Source of the DNA: Patescibacteria group bacterium
Lineage (GTDB): Bacteria; Patescibacteriota; Saccharimonadia; Saccharimonadales; UBA4665
Reading direction: 5' to 3'
NCBI GenBank assembly: GCA_030271625.1
Contig: JARXKN010000001.1
Span: 434,001 to 498,000, forward strand
Length of the DNA: 64,000 nt
Positions 34,272 to 42,514 of this stretch are shown piece by piece. Under the pieces are notes generated by a model that did not search any database, was not told the origin of the DNA, and saw nothing but the letters and a program-made list of their open reading frames with translations. The position numbers and the translations under genes were made by a program. Every line of letters begins with the position of its first letter. The first letter of the stretch is position 1.

Positions 34272-34664
34272 ATGAAACTGTCATTTTTGTTACCAATCAA
34301 GCCTGTCTACGCCCACTGTGATTTACCGTGCGGTGTGTACGACCCAGCTCAAGCCCGAATTGAAGCCCAGAGCGTCAAAGCGATTATGGAAAAATTTCCC
34401 GGCTTAGACGACCATAATAAAACTCGGGCGATTATTATTCTTGAAGAGCGAGCCGAACTAGTCAAACATCACCTGATGGTGCTATGGGCTGATTATTTCA
34501 AGCCGGAGCATCTGGAAGTAAACCCCGATTTACACACCAAGTTTTGGCTGGCTATTAAACTTGCCGGCGACTGTAAGCATCATTTAGAAGTCGACTATGC
34601 AGATAAACTATTGGAGGCAATTGATGAAATCGCTGAAATCTTTTGGCAAACTAAGAAGGCCTAA
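34272..34664 (+). CDS. sodN: nickel superoxide dismutase precursor
   Basis: A 130-residue Ni-SOD. A 14-residue leader (MKLSFLLPIKPVYA) is followed by HCDLPCGVYDPAQARIEAQS: after cleavage, His15 becomes the N-terminal His, and Cys16 and Cys20 complete the nickel hook (HCxxPCGxY). The mature 116 residues form the four-helix domain (TRAIIILEERAELVKHHLM, FWLAIKLAGDCKHH). Converts superoxide to O2 and H2O2. GGAGG precedes the ATG. The peptidase that matures it overlaps its 3' end. Confidence 0.96.
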   Translation: MKLSFLLPIKPVYAHCDLPCGVYDPAQARIEAQSVKAIMEKFPGLDDHNKTRAIIILEERAELVKHHLMVLWADYFKPEHLEVNPDLHTKFWLAIKLAGDCKHHLEVDYADKLLEAIDEIAEIFWQTKKA

Positions 34665-34947
34665 AATCTTCATGTTACGTCGGGTTGTCGGCGGTAGCAT
34701 GAGCCCTAAATTGCGGCCGGGCCAGTTATTGTTTGCGACGCCATTATTTAAGCGGCTTAAACCAGGCCAAGTTATTATCTTCCAACACCAGGGTAAGGAA
34801 AAAATTAAACGAATTGAACGTTTAGAACAAGATAAACTATTCGTGATTGGCGATAATCTTTCAATTAGTACCGATAGCCGACATTTTGGTTGGTTAGCGC
34901 CGCAGGACGTCGTGGCGCGGGTCGTTTGGCCTAAATTAGCCAAGTAG
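34624..34947 (+). CDS. sodX: S26 signal peptidase-like Ni-SOD maturation protease
   Basis: A 107-residue S26-family peptidase: VVGGSMSPKLRPGQ carries the catalytic Ser25, EKIKRIERL the general-base Lys62, and VIGDNLSISTDSRHFGWL the box E region. No membrane anchor is visible. Overlap with sodN by 41 bp and the known sodN-sodX pairing identify it as the protease that removes the SodN leader to expose the nickel-binding histidine. Start is the ATG at 34624; 34597 and 34672 are alternatives in the same frame. Confidence 0.92.
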   Translation: MKSLKSFGKLRRPKIFMLRRVVGGSMSPKLRPGQLLFATPLFKRLKPGQVIIFQHQGKEKIKRIERLEQDKLFVIGDNLSISTDSRHFGWLAPQDVVARVVWPKLAK

Positions 34948-34971
34948 TAGTAGTCAGTAGCCGTGGTGTTT

Positions 34972-36519
34972 TTACTCGGCCGGTGTTTCTTGGGTGGTAG
35001 TCCGGAGCGGCGTTTCACGCAGCATTAGCGATACCACAAAGGCCGCCGCCGCAAAGGGAATGCCGAACAGAAATACATCATGGAAGGAACGCGCAAAAGC
35101 TTCCAAAATTCCTTGGTGAACAGCTGGCGGCAGCGAGTTGAGGGTTTTAGCCGTCACCGATAAATTTTGCGCTGTCAGGTGGAGTTGTCCACCGCCGGCA
35201 ACCGTTTCTTGGAGGTGATGCGACAGGCGACTGGTTAAGATTGCCCCAAAGATGGCGGCTCCCAGTGAGCTACCAATAGTTCTAAAAAAGATAACCACCG
35301 AAGTCGCTGTACCAAGATCTTTTCGTTCCACAGAGTTCTGGACGGCTAGTGTCATCACCTGCATAAACAAGCCAATACCGACACCTAGAATCAGCATCCA
35401 GACGGTCAGCAGCAGTTGACTAGTAGTTACGGTCAAATGACTGAACAGGAAGAACCCAAAGGTAACTAAGCTGGTGCCAATAATGGGAAAGGGTCGGTAA
35501 TGACCGACTCGACTTATAAAGCGTCCCGAAAAAATTGAGCCAGCCAGGAGGCCAAAAACTAAGGGGGTTAATAGCATTCCCGAACGCGTCGCCGAGTCAT
35601 TTCGGACTAGCTGCTGATATTCCGGCAGGAAGATAATGGCGCCGAACATCACCAGTCCTGACAGCGTACTTAGTAGCACGCAGGTCCGGAAGATGTCATT
35701 CTTAAATAATCTTAAGGGGATTATAGGCTCGATGGCCCGATGTTCCCGATAAATAAATAAGCCGGTAAAAACAATAAACCCAACCAACAAGCCGATAATG
35801 GTTGTCGACAGCCATGGATGAACCGTGCCACCCCACACTAAACCAAGCAGTAGACAGACAGCGGATGCCGCTAGGAGGGCCGCACCAGGGAAATCAATCC
35901 TATGCTCGGTACGACGAACTGGCAAGTGTAAACGGTACCATATGGCCGCCAGCGCTAACGCACCGATTGGCAAGTTTATATAAAAAATCCAGCGCCAGCT
36001 CAAATGATCGGTAAACAAACCGCCAATCAGCGGCCCAATCACGCTTGATAGTCCGAATACGGCGCCAAAATAGCCTTGATACCGGCCCCGCTGACGCGGC
36101 GGCACGATATCGCCAATTATCGAGAAGACTAAGGTAAAAATACCGCCACCGCCCAAGCCTTGCAGGGCACGGAAGAAGATGAGTTGATCCATATTCTGGC
36201 TTAGGCCACACAACACCGAACCCAGCAAGAACAGCAAGATAGCGACAATAAAAATCTTCTTACGACCAAATAGGTCACTGATTTTTCCGTAAAGCGGCGT
36301 AACAATCGCGCTCGTTAATAAATAAGCCGTTGCCACCCAAGACAATCGGTTGAGCCCATGCAGATCACTGACAATCCGCGGTAAGGCCGTCGACACAATT
36401 GTCTGGTCCAGTGCTGCCAGCAGCATGGCTCCCATGAGGGCAAAAATGATGACTTTGATTTGTTTGTGATTTAGTTCAACGGACACAGTTTCTGGCGTTT
36501 GTGAGGAGGCGCGGGCCAT
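34972..36519 (-). CDS. DHA2-family multidrug efflux MFS transporter (EmrB/QacA type)
   Basis: A 515-residue MFS protein with about 14 membrane segments. [20 protein letters not shown] is the DHA2 hallmark in TM1, then [15 protein letters not shown] (motif A), [14 protein letters not shown] (motif B) and GPLIGGLF with [14 protein letters not shown] (motif C). Proton-driven export of lipophilic cations or drugs in related proteins. No EmrA-like partner. Converges on sodX with a 24-bp gap. AGGA lies 8 nt before the ATG. Confidence 0.94.
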   Translation of the reverse strand: MARASSQTPETVSVELNHKQIKVIIFALMGAMLLAALDQTIVSTALPRIVSDLHGLNRLSWVATAYLLTSAIVTPLYGKISDLFGRKKIFIVAILLFLLGSVLCGLSQNMDQLIFFRALQGLGGGGIFTLVFSIIGDIVPPRQRGRYQGYFGAVFGLSSVIGPLIGGLFTDHLSWRWIFYINLPIGALALAAIWYRLHLPVRRTEHRIDFPGAALLAASAVCLLLGLVWGGTVHPWLSTTIIGLLVGFIVFTGLFIYREHRAIEPIIPLRLFKNDIFRTCVLLSTLSGLVMFGAIIFLPEYQQLVRNDSATRSGMLLTPLVFGLLAGSIFSGRFISRVGHYRPFPIIGTSLVTFGFFLFSHLTVTTSQLLLTVWMLILGVGIGLFMQVMTLAVQNSVERKDLGTATSVVIFFRTIGSSLGAAIFGAILTSRLSHHLQETVAGGGQLHLTAQNLSVTAKTLNSLPPAVHQGILEAFARSFHDVFLFGIPFAAAAFVVSLMLRETPLRTTTQETPAE

Positions 36520-36543
36520 GTAGAAAATCCTGACGTTAGAGGT

Positions 36544-36981
36544 TTATAAATCGAGCTCGTCGAATTCGACGGGCTTACGTGTCGCCTGGATTTGACTATT
36601 TTTGTCGCTGGAATCGTTTCCCGATACCCCTTGTAAGGCTTTAGTAGCATTTTTAGAAGCTGGTCCAATTGCAGTGTCATTAGTGGTCTCGTTGGTCGAG
36701 TGGTCGGTAGGCGCTGGCGCCGTAGACCCAGTATCAAGTGTCGGGAGTATTGGTTGCGTAACTAGTTCAAGCGACGGCAAATTTGTTGTCCGGGAATGGC
36801 TGTCGCTCACCTTTTTAGCAGCCATAGCCTGCTGTAATTTTACAGATTGAAATTGCATATAACTAAAACTGAGACCGGTAACAAGTAGCAATGGAACAGC
36901 AATAACAATCACGCGCAGACCGAGCCGATTGCTCAAACGCGATAACCACGAACTAGAACTAACAGTAACCCCATGCTCCAT
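36544..36981 (-). CDS. single-pass membrane protein of unknown function
   Basis: A 145-residue protein starting MEHGVTVSSSSW. One membrane segment (about 22-45), followed by a Thr/Asn/Pro-rich, low-complexity outer segment, ending KPVEFDELDL. No known domain. The frame on the opposite strand is a shadow. Start at 36981 rather than 37029: TATAAT lies 9 nt upstream with AGGA between. The acidic DELDL end resembles the DLDDLDL end of KhpA. Confidence 0.65.
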   Translation of the reverse strand: MEHGVTVSSSSWLSRLSNRLGLRVIVIAVPLLLVTGLSFSYMQFQSVKLQQAMAAKKVSDSHSRTTNLPSLELVTQPILPTLDTGSTAPAPTDHSTNETTNDTAIGPASKNATKALQGVSGNDSSDKNSQIQATRKPVEFDELDL

Positions 36982-37015
36982 ATACGTCCTATTATACAAC
37001 GTGTCGTCTAGCCCC

Positions 37016-37393
37016 CTAACGAGCGTCATCTAAAAACAGCAGCGCCACGGCCGCAAATACCAATCCAATGTCGCGGAACGTAATTAGCAGCGTTGGTATA
37101 TTGAAGAGCATAATGCCACCTAACATGGCCGCAGCAATGATGGCCGAGAGCTTTAAGAATTTACCGCTTATAAGCCAGATCGCTAGAAAGATTTGAAAGA
37201 CGGATAAGAGATCGAGGGCTAGTTTAGCGTCGATGAAATGGTTGGAAAACATTGGGACATAGGATATCCAGGCGGCTGGTTCGATGAATGCATCAATAGC
37301 GGCGTACACAAAGACTACGGCTAAACCAATGCGAATTAGTAGCGAGGCAAATTTAGGATTTTGGTGAGGCTGGAGTTGTTTATATGATTTCAT
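37016..37393 (-). CDS. DoxX-like membrane protein
   Basis: A 125-residue protein with four membrane segments: LLIRIGLAVVFVYAAIDAF, LALDLLSVFQIFLAIWLISG, LSAIIAAAMLGGIMLF and IGLVFAAVALLFL. It resembles the DoxX/DUF6041 small membrane group (RxGLxxVFxYxGxDAFxxP). Function unknown. TATACT (37401-37406, minus strand) ends 7 nt before the ATG with no ribosome-binding site: leaderless. Confidence 0.75.
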   Translation of the reverse strand: MKSYKQLQPHQNPKFASLLIRIGLAVVFVYAAIDAFIEPAAWISYVPMFSNHFIDAKLALDLLSVFQIFLAIWLISGKFLKLSAIIAAAMLGGIMLFNIPTLLITFRDIGLVFAAVALLFLDDAR

Positions 37394-37453
37394 AGCTTTC
37401 AGTATACTGCTTACGCTACTTAACTACTATGGGAATCATGGTAGGATTAAACC

Positions 37454-38167
37454 ATGAAGCTGGTCATCATTATTGCTGTCGTTGTGGTAGCTGCTGCTGG
37501 TGTTATAGTCTTTGGTCGCAGCGGCCACACTAATTCAAAACCGGTGCTGGCTAGCCCTGGAGCTATCCGCTATCTGCCGCTCGGCGATTCTTACACGATT
37601 GGTCAGTCGGTGGCCGAAGCTGAACGGTGGCCCAATCAACTGGTGGCATCATTGGCAAATAGTGGCCCTAGGTTGCAGATAGTTGCTAACCCGTCCGTCA
37701 CCGGCTACACCACCAAAAACTTGATTGATCGCGAATTACCTCTAGTGGCAAGCTTAAAGCCTGATTTTGTGACGATCCTTATCGGCGTTAATGATTATGT
37801 GCAGGGCGTCGACCGTGAGACGTTTACCGACAATCTTAACTATATAGTTGATAGTTTGCAGCATCAGTTAGTTAACCCTAAGAACATTGTGTTAATCACG
37901 ATTCCCGACTATGGTAAAACTCCGACCGGAGCACGATACGGCGCGCCTGCCACCTCGGAAGCTGGTATTAGGGAATTTAACGCCGTAATAATGCAAATTG
38001 GTGCGGCTCGCGGCTTACCAGTCGCCGATATATTTTCGGTTAGTCAAGGCGTCGTGCAAGACCCGACCTTAACAGCCGGCGATGGTCTTCATCCGTCGGG
38101 AAAACAATATGCCTTGTGGACGGCGATTATTCAAAAGACTATTACTGACGCCGCCTTACTTCGTTAG
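37454..38167 (+). CDS. SGNH/GDSL hydrolase, membrane-anchored
   Basis: A 237-residue SGNH esterase: N-terminal membrane anchor (about 1-20), block I LPLGDSYTIGQS (Ser46), block II near SVTGYTTKNL (Gly), block III ILIGVNDYVQG (Asn), block V GDGLHPSGKQY (Asp and His). Outside the cell it may deacylate sugars, lipids or peptidoglycan; substrate unknown. TAGGAT (37442-37447) ends 6 nt before the ATG: leaderless. Confidence 0.9.
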   Translation: MKLVIIIAVVVVAAAGVIVFGRSGHTNSKPVLASPGAIRYLPLGDSYTIGQSVAEAERWPNQLVASLANSGPRLQIVANPSVTGYTTKNLIDRELPLVASLKPDFVTILIGVNDYVQGVDRETFTDNLNYIVDSLQHQLVNPKNIVLITIPDYGKTPTGARYGAPATSEAGIREFNAVIMQIGAARGLPVADIFSVSQGVVQDPTLTAGDGLHPSGKQYALWTAIIQKTITDAALLR

Positions 38168-38172
38168 CCCGG

Positions 38173-39168
38173 TTAGCACGCCGCCGGCTCGAACGGTAGC
38201 CAAATGCTAAACGTCGTGCCTTGTTGAGGAGCGCTCGTAACCGCTATCTGGCCTTTAAAATCGTGATCGACAAATTGCTTAACAGAACTAAGACCAATAC
38301 CAAGATGTGGTGAGTTAGGTAATTTAGTAGTAAAGAATGGCTCAAAGATTTGCTGTTGCTGTTTTATAGACATGCCGCAGCCCTTGTCGCTGACGGTACA
38401 TTTTAAACCCGTCTGTAAGGCTGCTATTTTGATGGCTACAATTCGCTCAGAACGTGACTTGCCGTCATAGGCATCAATAGCGTTAGCAATTAAGTTAGCC
38501 ATAACTTGGCTGAATTTTACTGCGTCGCCGTGCCAGATAGTTTCCTGGTTTACGCAGAGCCTAAGAGTAACATTGGCAGCTTCAGCTCGTGGACGCAGAC
38601 TTTCAAGCACCATCTGCGTTTCAGCTGCTATATTAACATCGGTCAAAACCATGTTACCCGATAGCTGCTGGCGGGCGCCATCAAGATACCGGCGGACTTG
38701 ATTAAGGTGGGCTTGAACAAGCCGTACATGTTTTGAGCCATTGGCAGCCAGCAGGTCCAAAGTTAAGGTTGCGGCCGTTAAGGGGTTGGCAATTTCGTGG
38801 ACCAGATTAGCGTTAGTTTTACCGAGGTGTACGAATTGGTATAGCTCACCTAGTCGGTGGCTAGCTTGCTGATTGCGTTGACCGGTTTTCCTGGTGAGCC
38901 ATGAGGCAGTGCTCATGAATAGGCACCCAGTTACAAACAACAGTAAGCCACTCATGTCGTACTCGTCCTGGGTTAAGACCATTGGGACTCCGTCGCTATC
39001 TTCTATAAGCACTATCTGCAGTAGCATGATAGCCGTCAGCGCGGTGGTTACCAGTGCCGATATATTCAAACCCCAGTGCGGCTTCTTTAAACGAAGGTAT
39101 TTGTCACGCACTAGTAAGCGCCAGCTACTCGAAGGGTGGAAGGTGAGTGAGCTGGTTAGCATCTGCAT
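38173..39168 (-). CDS. sensor histidine kinase
   Basis: A 331-residue kinase: two membrane segments (about 35-55 and 72-92) with a very short outer loop (EDSDGVPMVLTQDEYDMSG), a dimerisation helix with H124 (NLVHEIANPLTAATL), N box VMANLIANAIDAYDG, G1 box SDKGCGMS and the GIGLSSVKQFVD region. The near-absence of a sensor domain suggests it senses the membrane itself or a partner. It lies 8 nt downstream of its response regulator. The signal is unknown. Confidence 0.92.
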   Translation of the reverse strand: MQMLTSSLTFHPSSSWRLLVRDKYLRLKKPHWGLNISALVTTALTAIMLLQIVLIEDSDGVPMVLTQDEYDMSGLLLFVTGCLFMSTASWLTRKTGQRNQQASHRLGELYQFVHLGKTNANLVHEIANPLTAATLTLDLLAANGSKHVRLVQAHLNQVRRYLDGARQQLSGNMVLTDVNIAAETQMVLESLRPRAEAANVTLRLCVNQETIWHGDAVKFSQVMANLIANAIDAYDGKSRSERIVAIKIAALQTGLKCTVSDKGCGMSIKQQQQIFEPFFTTKLPNSPHLGIGLSSVKQFVDHDFKGQIAVTSAPQQGTTFSIWLPFEPAAC

Positions 39169-39176
39169 AGTTTCCT

Positions 39177-39890
39177 CTAGTGCAACGCCAGTGCCCGAGT
39201 GACGCGGTTACTGACGGTAGGTGCATCAATTTTATATCCCACGCCGTGGACGGTAGTTATCAATTGTTTTCCAAAGGGGCGGTCAATCTTATCGCGTAGA
39301 TACTTTATATGAACATCAATTGTATTGGTCCAGGGATCTTGATCGTCTTGCCAGGCAAAATGCATCAGTGCTTGCCGACTCACCACGGTGCCGGCATTCT
39401 GCATTAAACACTCTAAAATTAAAAATTCTTTTCGACGTAAGAGAACTATTTGACCAGCTCTTTGCACCTCATGGCTGAGGCCATCTAGGGATAGATCGCC
39501 AATAACTAAATGCTGAGGTTGTGGCCGGGTCGGTACGACTTGTCGGCCGAGTACTCGTAGTCGGGCCTTCATCTCCCCGAGGCTGAATGGTTTCGTTAGG
39601 TAGTCATTAGCCCCGGCATCAAGCAGCGCAATCTTTCGTAATACTGCAGCTTCGCCACTAATAACCAGAATCGGGGCGGTTACGCCATTTGCTCGTAGGC
39701 GCTGACAAACTTCCAGCCCCGTCATATCGGGCAACCCAAGATCGAGTAGAATAGCGTCGTAGTCATGGCCGGTTAGCCGCTTAACTGCTGCCAGACCAGC
39801 GTTGGCATGATCGATAACATGTGTACCGGCTAAGGCCTGCTTCAAGGCAAAGGCTATCGTATTGTCGTCGTCGATTAATAATATATTCAT
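39177..39890 (-). CDS. OmpR/PhoB-family response regulator
   Basis: A 237-residue regulator. Receiver: acidic cluster IDDDN (7-9), phospho-acceptor D50 (DAILLDLGLPD), conserved K100 (DYLTKPF). Winged helix from about 130: LSLDGLSHEVQR, LLRRKEFLILECLMQNAG, SRQALMHFAW, IDVHIKYLRDKID and TTVHGVGYKI. It is first in an operon with the histidine kinase. AGGAAA precedes the ATG. Targets unknown; nearby surface or stress genes are candidates. Confidence 0.95.
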   Translation of the reverse strand: MNILLIDDDNTIAFALKQALAGTHVIDHANAGLAAVKRLTGHDYDAILLDLGLPDMTGLEVCQRLRANGVTAPILVISGEAAVLRKIALLDAGANDYLTKPFSLGEMKARLRVLGRQVVPTRPQPQHLVIGDLSLDGLSHEVQRAGQIVLLRRKEFLILECLMQNAGTVVSRQALMHFAWQDDQDPWTNTIDVHIKYLRDKIDRPFGKQLITTVHGVGYKIDAPTVSNRVTRALALH

Positions 39891-40065
39891 TGTTTTTCCT
39901 GCTAGCAGTATCGCAGAAGGAAATTAATTAATTCTTAACTTATATACTTTTTATTTATAATTGCCAAGCTGTTTTATAATTTTCTATACAGTCTTCCAAA
40001 AACACGGTCTACTAAGCGAGTATAATTAATACTAGTAAATAGCTATTACATTGGAGGAAGACCGT

Positions 40066-40470
40066 ATGGATGAAGACATGAAAACCAAACCAAATGACTA
40101 TTGGAAAAGTAAACTGACCCCTGAACAATATCGGGTGGTGAGAGAAAAGGGAACCGAAACTGCCTTTGCTGGCAAGTATGTTGATAACCATCAAGACGGT
40201 ACCTATCGGTGCGTCGCCTGTGGCCAAGAACTATTCGCTAGCGATACTAAATTTGAGTCCGGATCGGGCTGGCCTAGCTTTACCGACCCCGTTAATAAAC
40301 AACACGTTGCTTTACATGAAGATAGTAGCCATGGCATGAAGCGAGTCGAAGTAACCTGTAACAATTGTGGCGCCCACTTGGGTCACGTTTTTGACGATGG
40401 ACCAATCGATAAAGGTGGTCAGCGCTTCTGTATTAACTCGGTGGCTTTGGACTTTACCCCTAAGCAGTAG
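40066..40470 (+). CDS. msrB: peptide-methionine (R)-S-oxide reductase
   Basis: A 134-residue MsrB. Zinc ligands C49/C52 (YRCVACGQELF) and C98/C101 (VTCNNCGAHLGHVF), GSGWPSFTDPV, and catalytic C122 in GGQRFCINSVAL. Reduces the R-epimer of methionine sulfoxide in oxidised proteins with thioredoxin. GGAGGA precedes the ATG at 40066, preferred over the in-frame start at 40051. TATAAT lies near 40021. It fits the oxidative-stress theme with Ni-SOD. Confidence 0.96.
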   Translation: MDEDMKTKPNDYWKSKLTPEQYRVVREKGTETAFAGKYVDNHQDGTYRCVACGQELFASDTKFESGSGWPSFTDPVNKQHVALHEDSSHGMKRVEVTCNNCGAHLGHVFDDGPIDKGGQRFCINSVALDFTPKQ

Positions 40471-40544
40471 TGGCCGCAAAGTATACAGTCGTTTGGGGAT
40501 ACGGGGTGTATTATGAACACAGTACCTAAGAAAGGCTCCTCACC

Positions 40545-41477
40545 ATGGCAAAGTCAGTTACTGCTCAGCCAACCTGGCGCTATAACCGCCTTTTCTATAG
40601 CTTACTATTGCTAGCAGCCTTACTGCAATTTTATTTGACCTACCGCCTTGCCTATCTCAGACCAATCGCAAACTATAGTACCACCAAATTATTATTAATT
40701 AGACTCAGTTTTCTGCTCCCGCAAGTGGTTATTTGGTGGATAGCAGCTCGCAGTGCTAAACGCTTCACAAATTATGCTGCAGGCATCAAATCATCAGTCG
40801 ATGGGCAGGGTATGAGTTTAATTGGCGGTGGGCTAGTGTTACTGGTGGCCTATATAATTATTCTCCCCCTTTGTAGCCAATTAAATTCACTGGCGGCGCA
40901 CACTACTTCGATACGAGTAATCGCCATAATAACTAATCATTTACCACTGGTGGTGGTACTAGCGGCGGCTATTCAGATTTACCGTGGGAGTTCACGATTG
41001 AGTGCGCTGGCCTCACACGATACCGTGCCGCGACGCCGAAAAGTGCTTATCAGTGGGGCCTTTATAGTTTGTATGCTATCTTTTGCCGTAGATTTTTATC
41101 ACCAGGCTCCTACATTAGTAACAACCGAAGGTGTACCAAGATTTTTCCTTAATCACAACCTACTGATCTTTACCTACGTTTTGCCGCATATCGCTGTCTG
41201 GCTCATGGGGCTCTTGGCGTCTGTAAATCTAGCCTGGTACACCACCAAAATTGACGGGAAAATATATCGGTCATTGTTTAGGGACGTCAATCGCGGGCTG
41301 GTACTGGTCTTTACGAGTATATTTGCCGCTCAATTATTAATGATCTCGCCACTTATCGTCATGCATCTTGGTGTAGGCATTATATTTGTTTACATGGCTA
41401 TAATACTTGGCCTGGCTGGTTACGCCTTACTGTACCGAGGGACCGGTAAACTCCAGAACCTGGAAGAGGTCGGTTAA
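40545..41477 (+). CDS. polytopic membrane protein, about eight segments
   Basis: A 310-residue protein with about eight membrane segments (first FYSLLLLAALLQFYLTYRL, last GIIFVYMAIILGLAGYALL). Short charged loops; no catalytic motif recognised. It is followed within 7 nt by an anchored thioredoxin-like protein and then another membrane protein, so the three probably form an operon. AAAGG lies before the ATG. Function unknown. Confidence 0.75.
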   Translation: MAKSVTAQPTWRYNRLFYSLLLLAALLQFYLTYRLAYLRPIANYSTTKLLLIRLSFLLPQVVIWWIAARSAKRFTNYAAGIKSSVDGQGMSLIGGGLVLLVAYIIILPLCSQLNSLAAHTTSIRVIAIITNHLPLVVVLAAAIQIYRGSSRLSALASHDTVPRRRKVLISGAFIVCMLSFAVDFYHQAPTLVTTEGVPRFFLNHNLLIFTYVLPHIAVWLMGLLASVNLAWYTTKIDGKIYRSLFRDVNRGLVLVFTSIFAAQLLMISPLIVMHLGVGIIFVYMAIILGLAGYALLYRGTGKLQNLEEVG

Positions 41478-41484
41478 CCCCCTA

Positions 41485-41916
41485 GTGAAAGTAACTTCTC
41501 GGGTCCGGCGGTGGCTTCACATAAGCTTGATAGCAGCGGTTGCAACCGCTGGGGTTATCCAATTTCAGTTCCAACAAGTGGGTAGTCCCACAGGCGGTCC
41601 GCTTCGGCTGCAAAGAATTGATCTCCTATTTTTAAACGAACCCGCGCCCTCGCTGGCCGCGTTAGGAATTGAGCATAGACCCACGGTAGTTGTATTTTGT
41701 GAGGCCTGTGCCACCCCCGTGCTTAAGCACACCGCCGTAGTACTCAGTAGAGACAAGTTAATTGCTAGTCAATACGCCCTGTTAAAAACTACTGACCAAG
41801 TTGGTCCGGGCTACGCCCTTATCTCTAGTGATGGTAAAGTTAGGTACCGAACATACGACGCCAATCCAGCCGCTCATGCTTCCGAAATAAGTAGAATTAT
41901 AAAACATATACCATGA
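41485..41916 (+). CDS. anchored thioredoxin-like protein with CEAC motif
   Basis: A 143-residue protein with an N-terminal membrane anchor (about 11-27) and an extracytoplasmic thioredoxin-like region: IDLLFLNEPAPSLAALG, then RPTVVVFCEACATPVLK with a CxxC pair (C72, C75), and GYALISSDGKVRYRTY. Resembles TlpA/AhpC-type domains reduced to a small size. Start is GTG 41485, 7 nt after the previous stop; the ATG at 41407 lies inside the preceding gene. May handle extracellular thiols; a redox role is inferred from the CxxC. Confidence 0.65.
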   Translation: MKVTSRVRRWLHISLIAAVATAGVIQFQFQQVGSPTGGPLRLQRIDLLFLNEPAPSLAALGIEHRPTVVVFCEACATPVLKHTAVVLSRDKLIASQYALLKTTDQVGPGYALISSDGKVRYRTYDANPAAHASEISRIIKHIP

Positions 41917-42470
41917 ACCGCTTTGCAGATTTTAGTCGTCGCCATTTACTGACCGCCAGCTTTATTTGCATAGTCGAGGTAATCTTTTACCGGGAATATG
42001 CCCATTTTGGGGCCGAATTTCATTTCTGGCTACACGGTTTGTTTGGGGGTGCGCTTGGTCTGGCAGCCCTCACCCTTTGGCAACTAAGCACTAATCGTCA
42101 GCCTAAGCTAAATAGCTGGGAGGCTGGTGCGCTCGGCCATTTATACAGTGCAGTGCCCGATTTTCTATTTATTTTCTTTGGCATTCTGCATATGTATTGG
42201 ATGGATGTTTTCGCAATCCATATCAGCATTCACTTTATTCCAGCACCCGTACCGACCATGTTAGTGGTCTTCTTGCTGACATTAGTAGCCTATGGCTTGG
42301 TTAACGATGGGCGACGTCGCCTTGCCATCACCAGCCTGATTGCGGCCTTAGTACTAGTAGGGGTGGCGTTACTGTTTCGACAGCCCATCCCTACTAATTT
42401 GCAACAGCTGCAGGCCCACAATCGGGGCTACGCTTGGCTCTGCCCTATGTGGGACCTGAAAACTTATTGA
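41913..42470 (+). CDS. polytopic membrane protein, about five segments
   Basis: A 185-residue membrane protein whose ATG overlaps the stop of the thioredoxin-like gene (4 bp). Segments include LLTASFICIVEVIFY, FWLHGLFGGALGLAALTLW, DFLFIFFGILHMYWMDVF, PTMLVVFLLTLVAYGLV and ITSLIAALVLVGVALLF. His and Trp residues cluster near the membrane (HFGAEFHFWLHG, HMYWMDVFAIHISIH), which could bind a metal or heme, but no family is recognised. Confidence 0.7.
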   Translation: MNRFADFSRRHLLTASFICIVEVIFYREYAHFGAEFHFWLHGLFGGALGLAALTLWQLSTNRQPKLNSWEAGALGHLYSAVPDFLFIFFGILHMYWMDVFAIHISIHFIPAPVPTMLVVFLLTLVAYGLVNDGRRRLAITSLIAALVLVGVALLFRQPIPTNLQQLQAHNRGYAWLCPMWDLKTY

Positions 42471-42514
42471 AACAAATCTGCAACGATTGTATAATTGCCA
42501 GCTATTAAGAAAGA

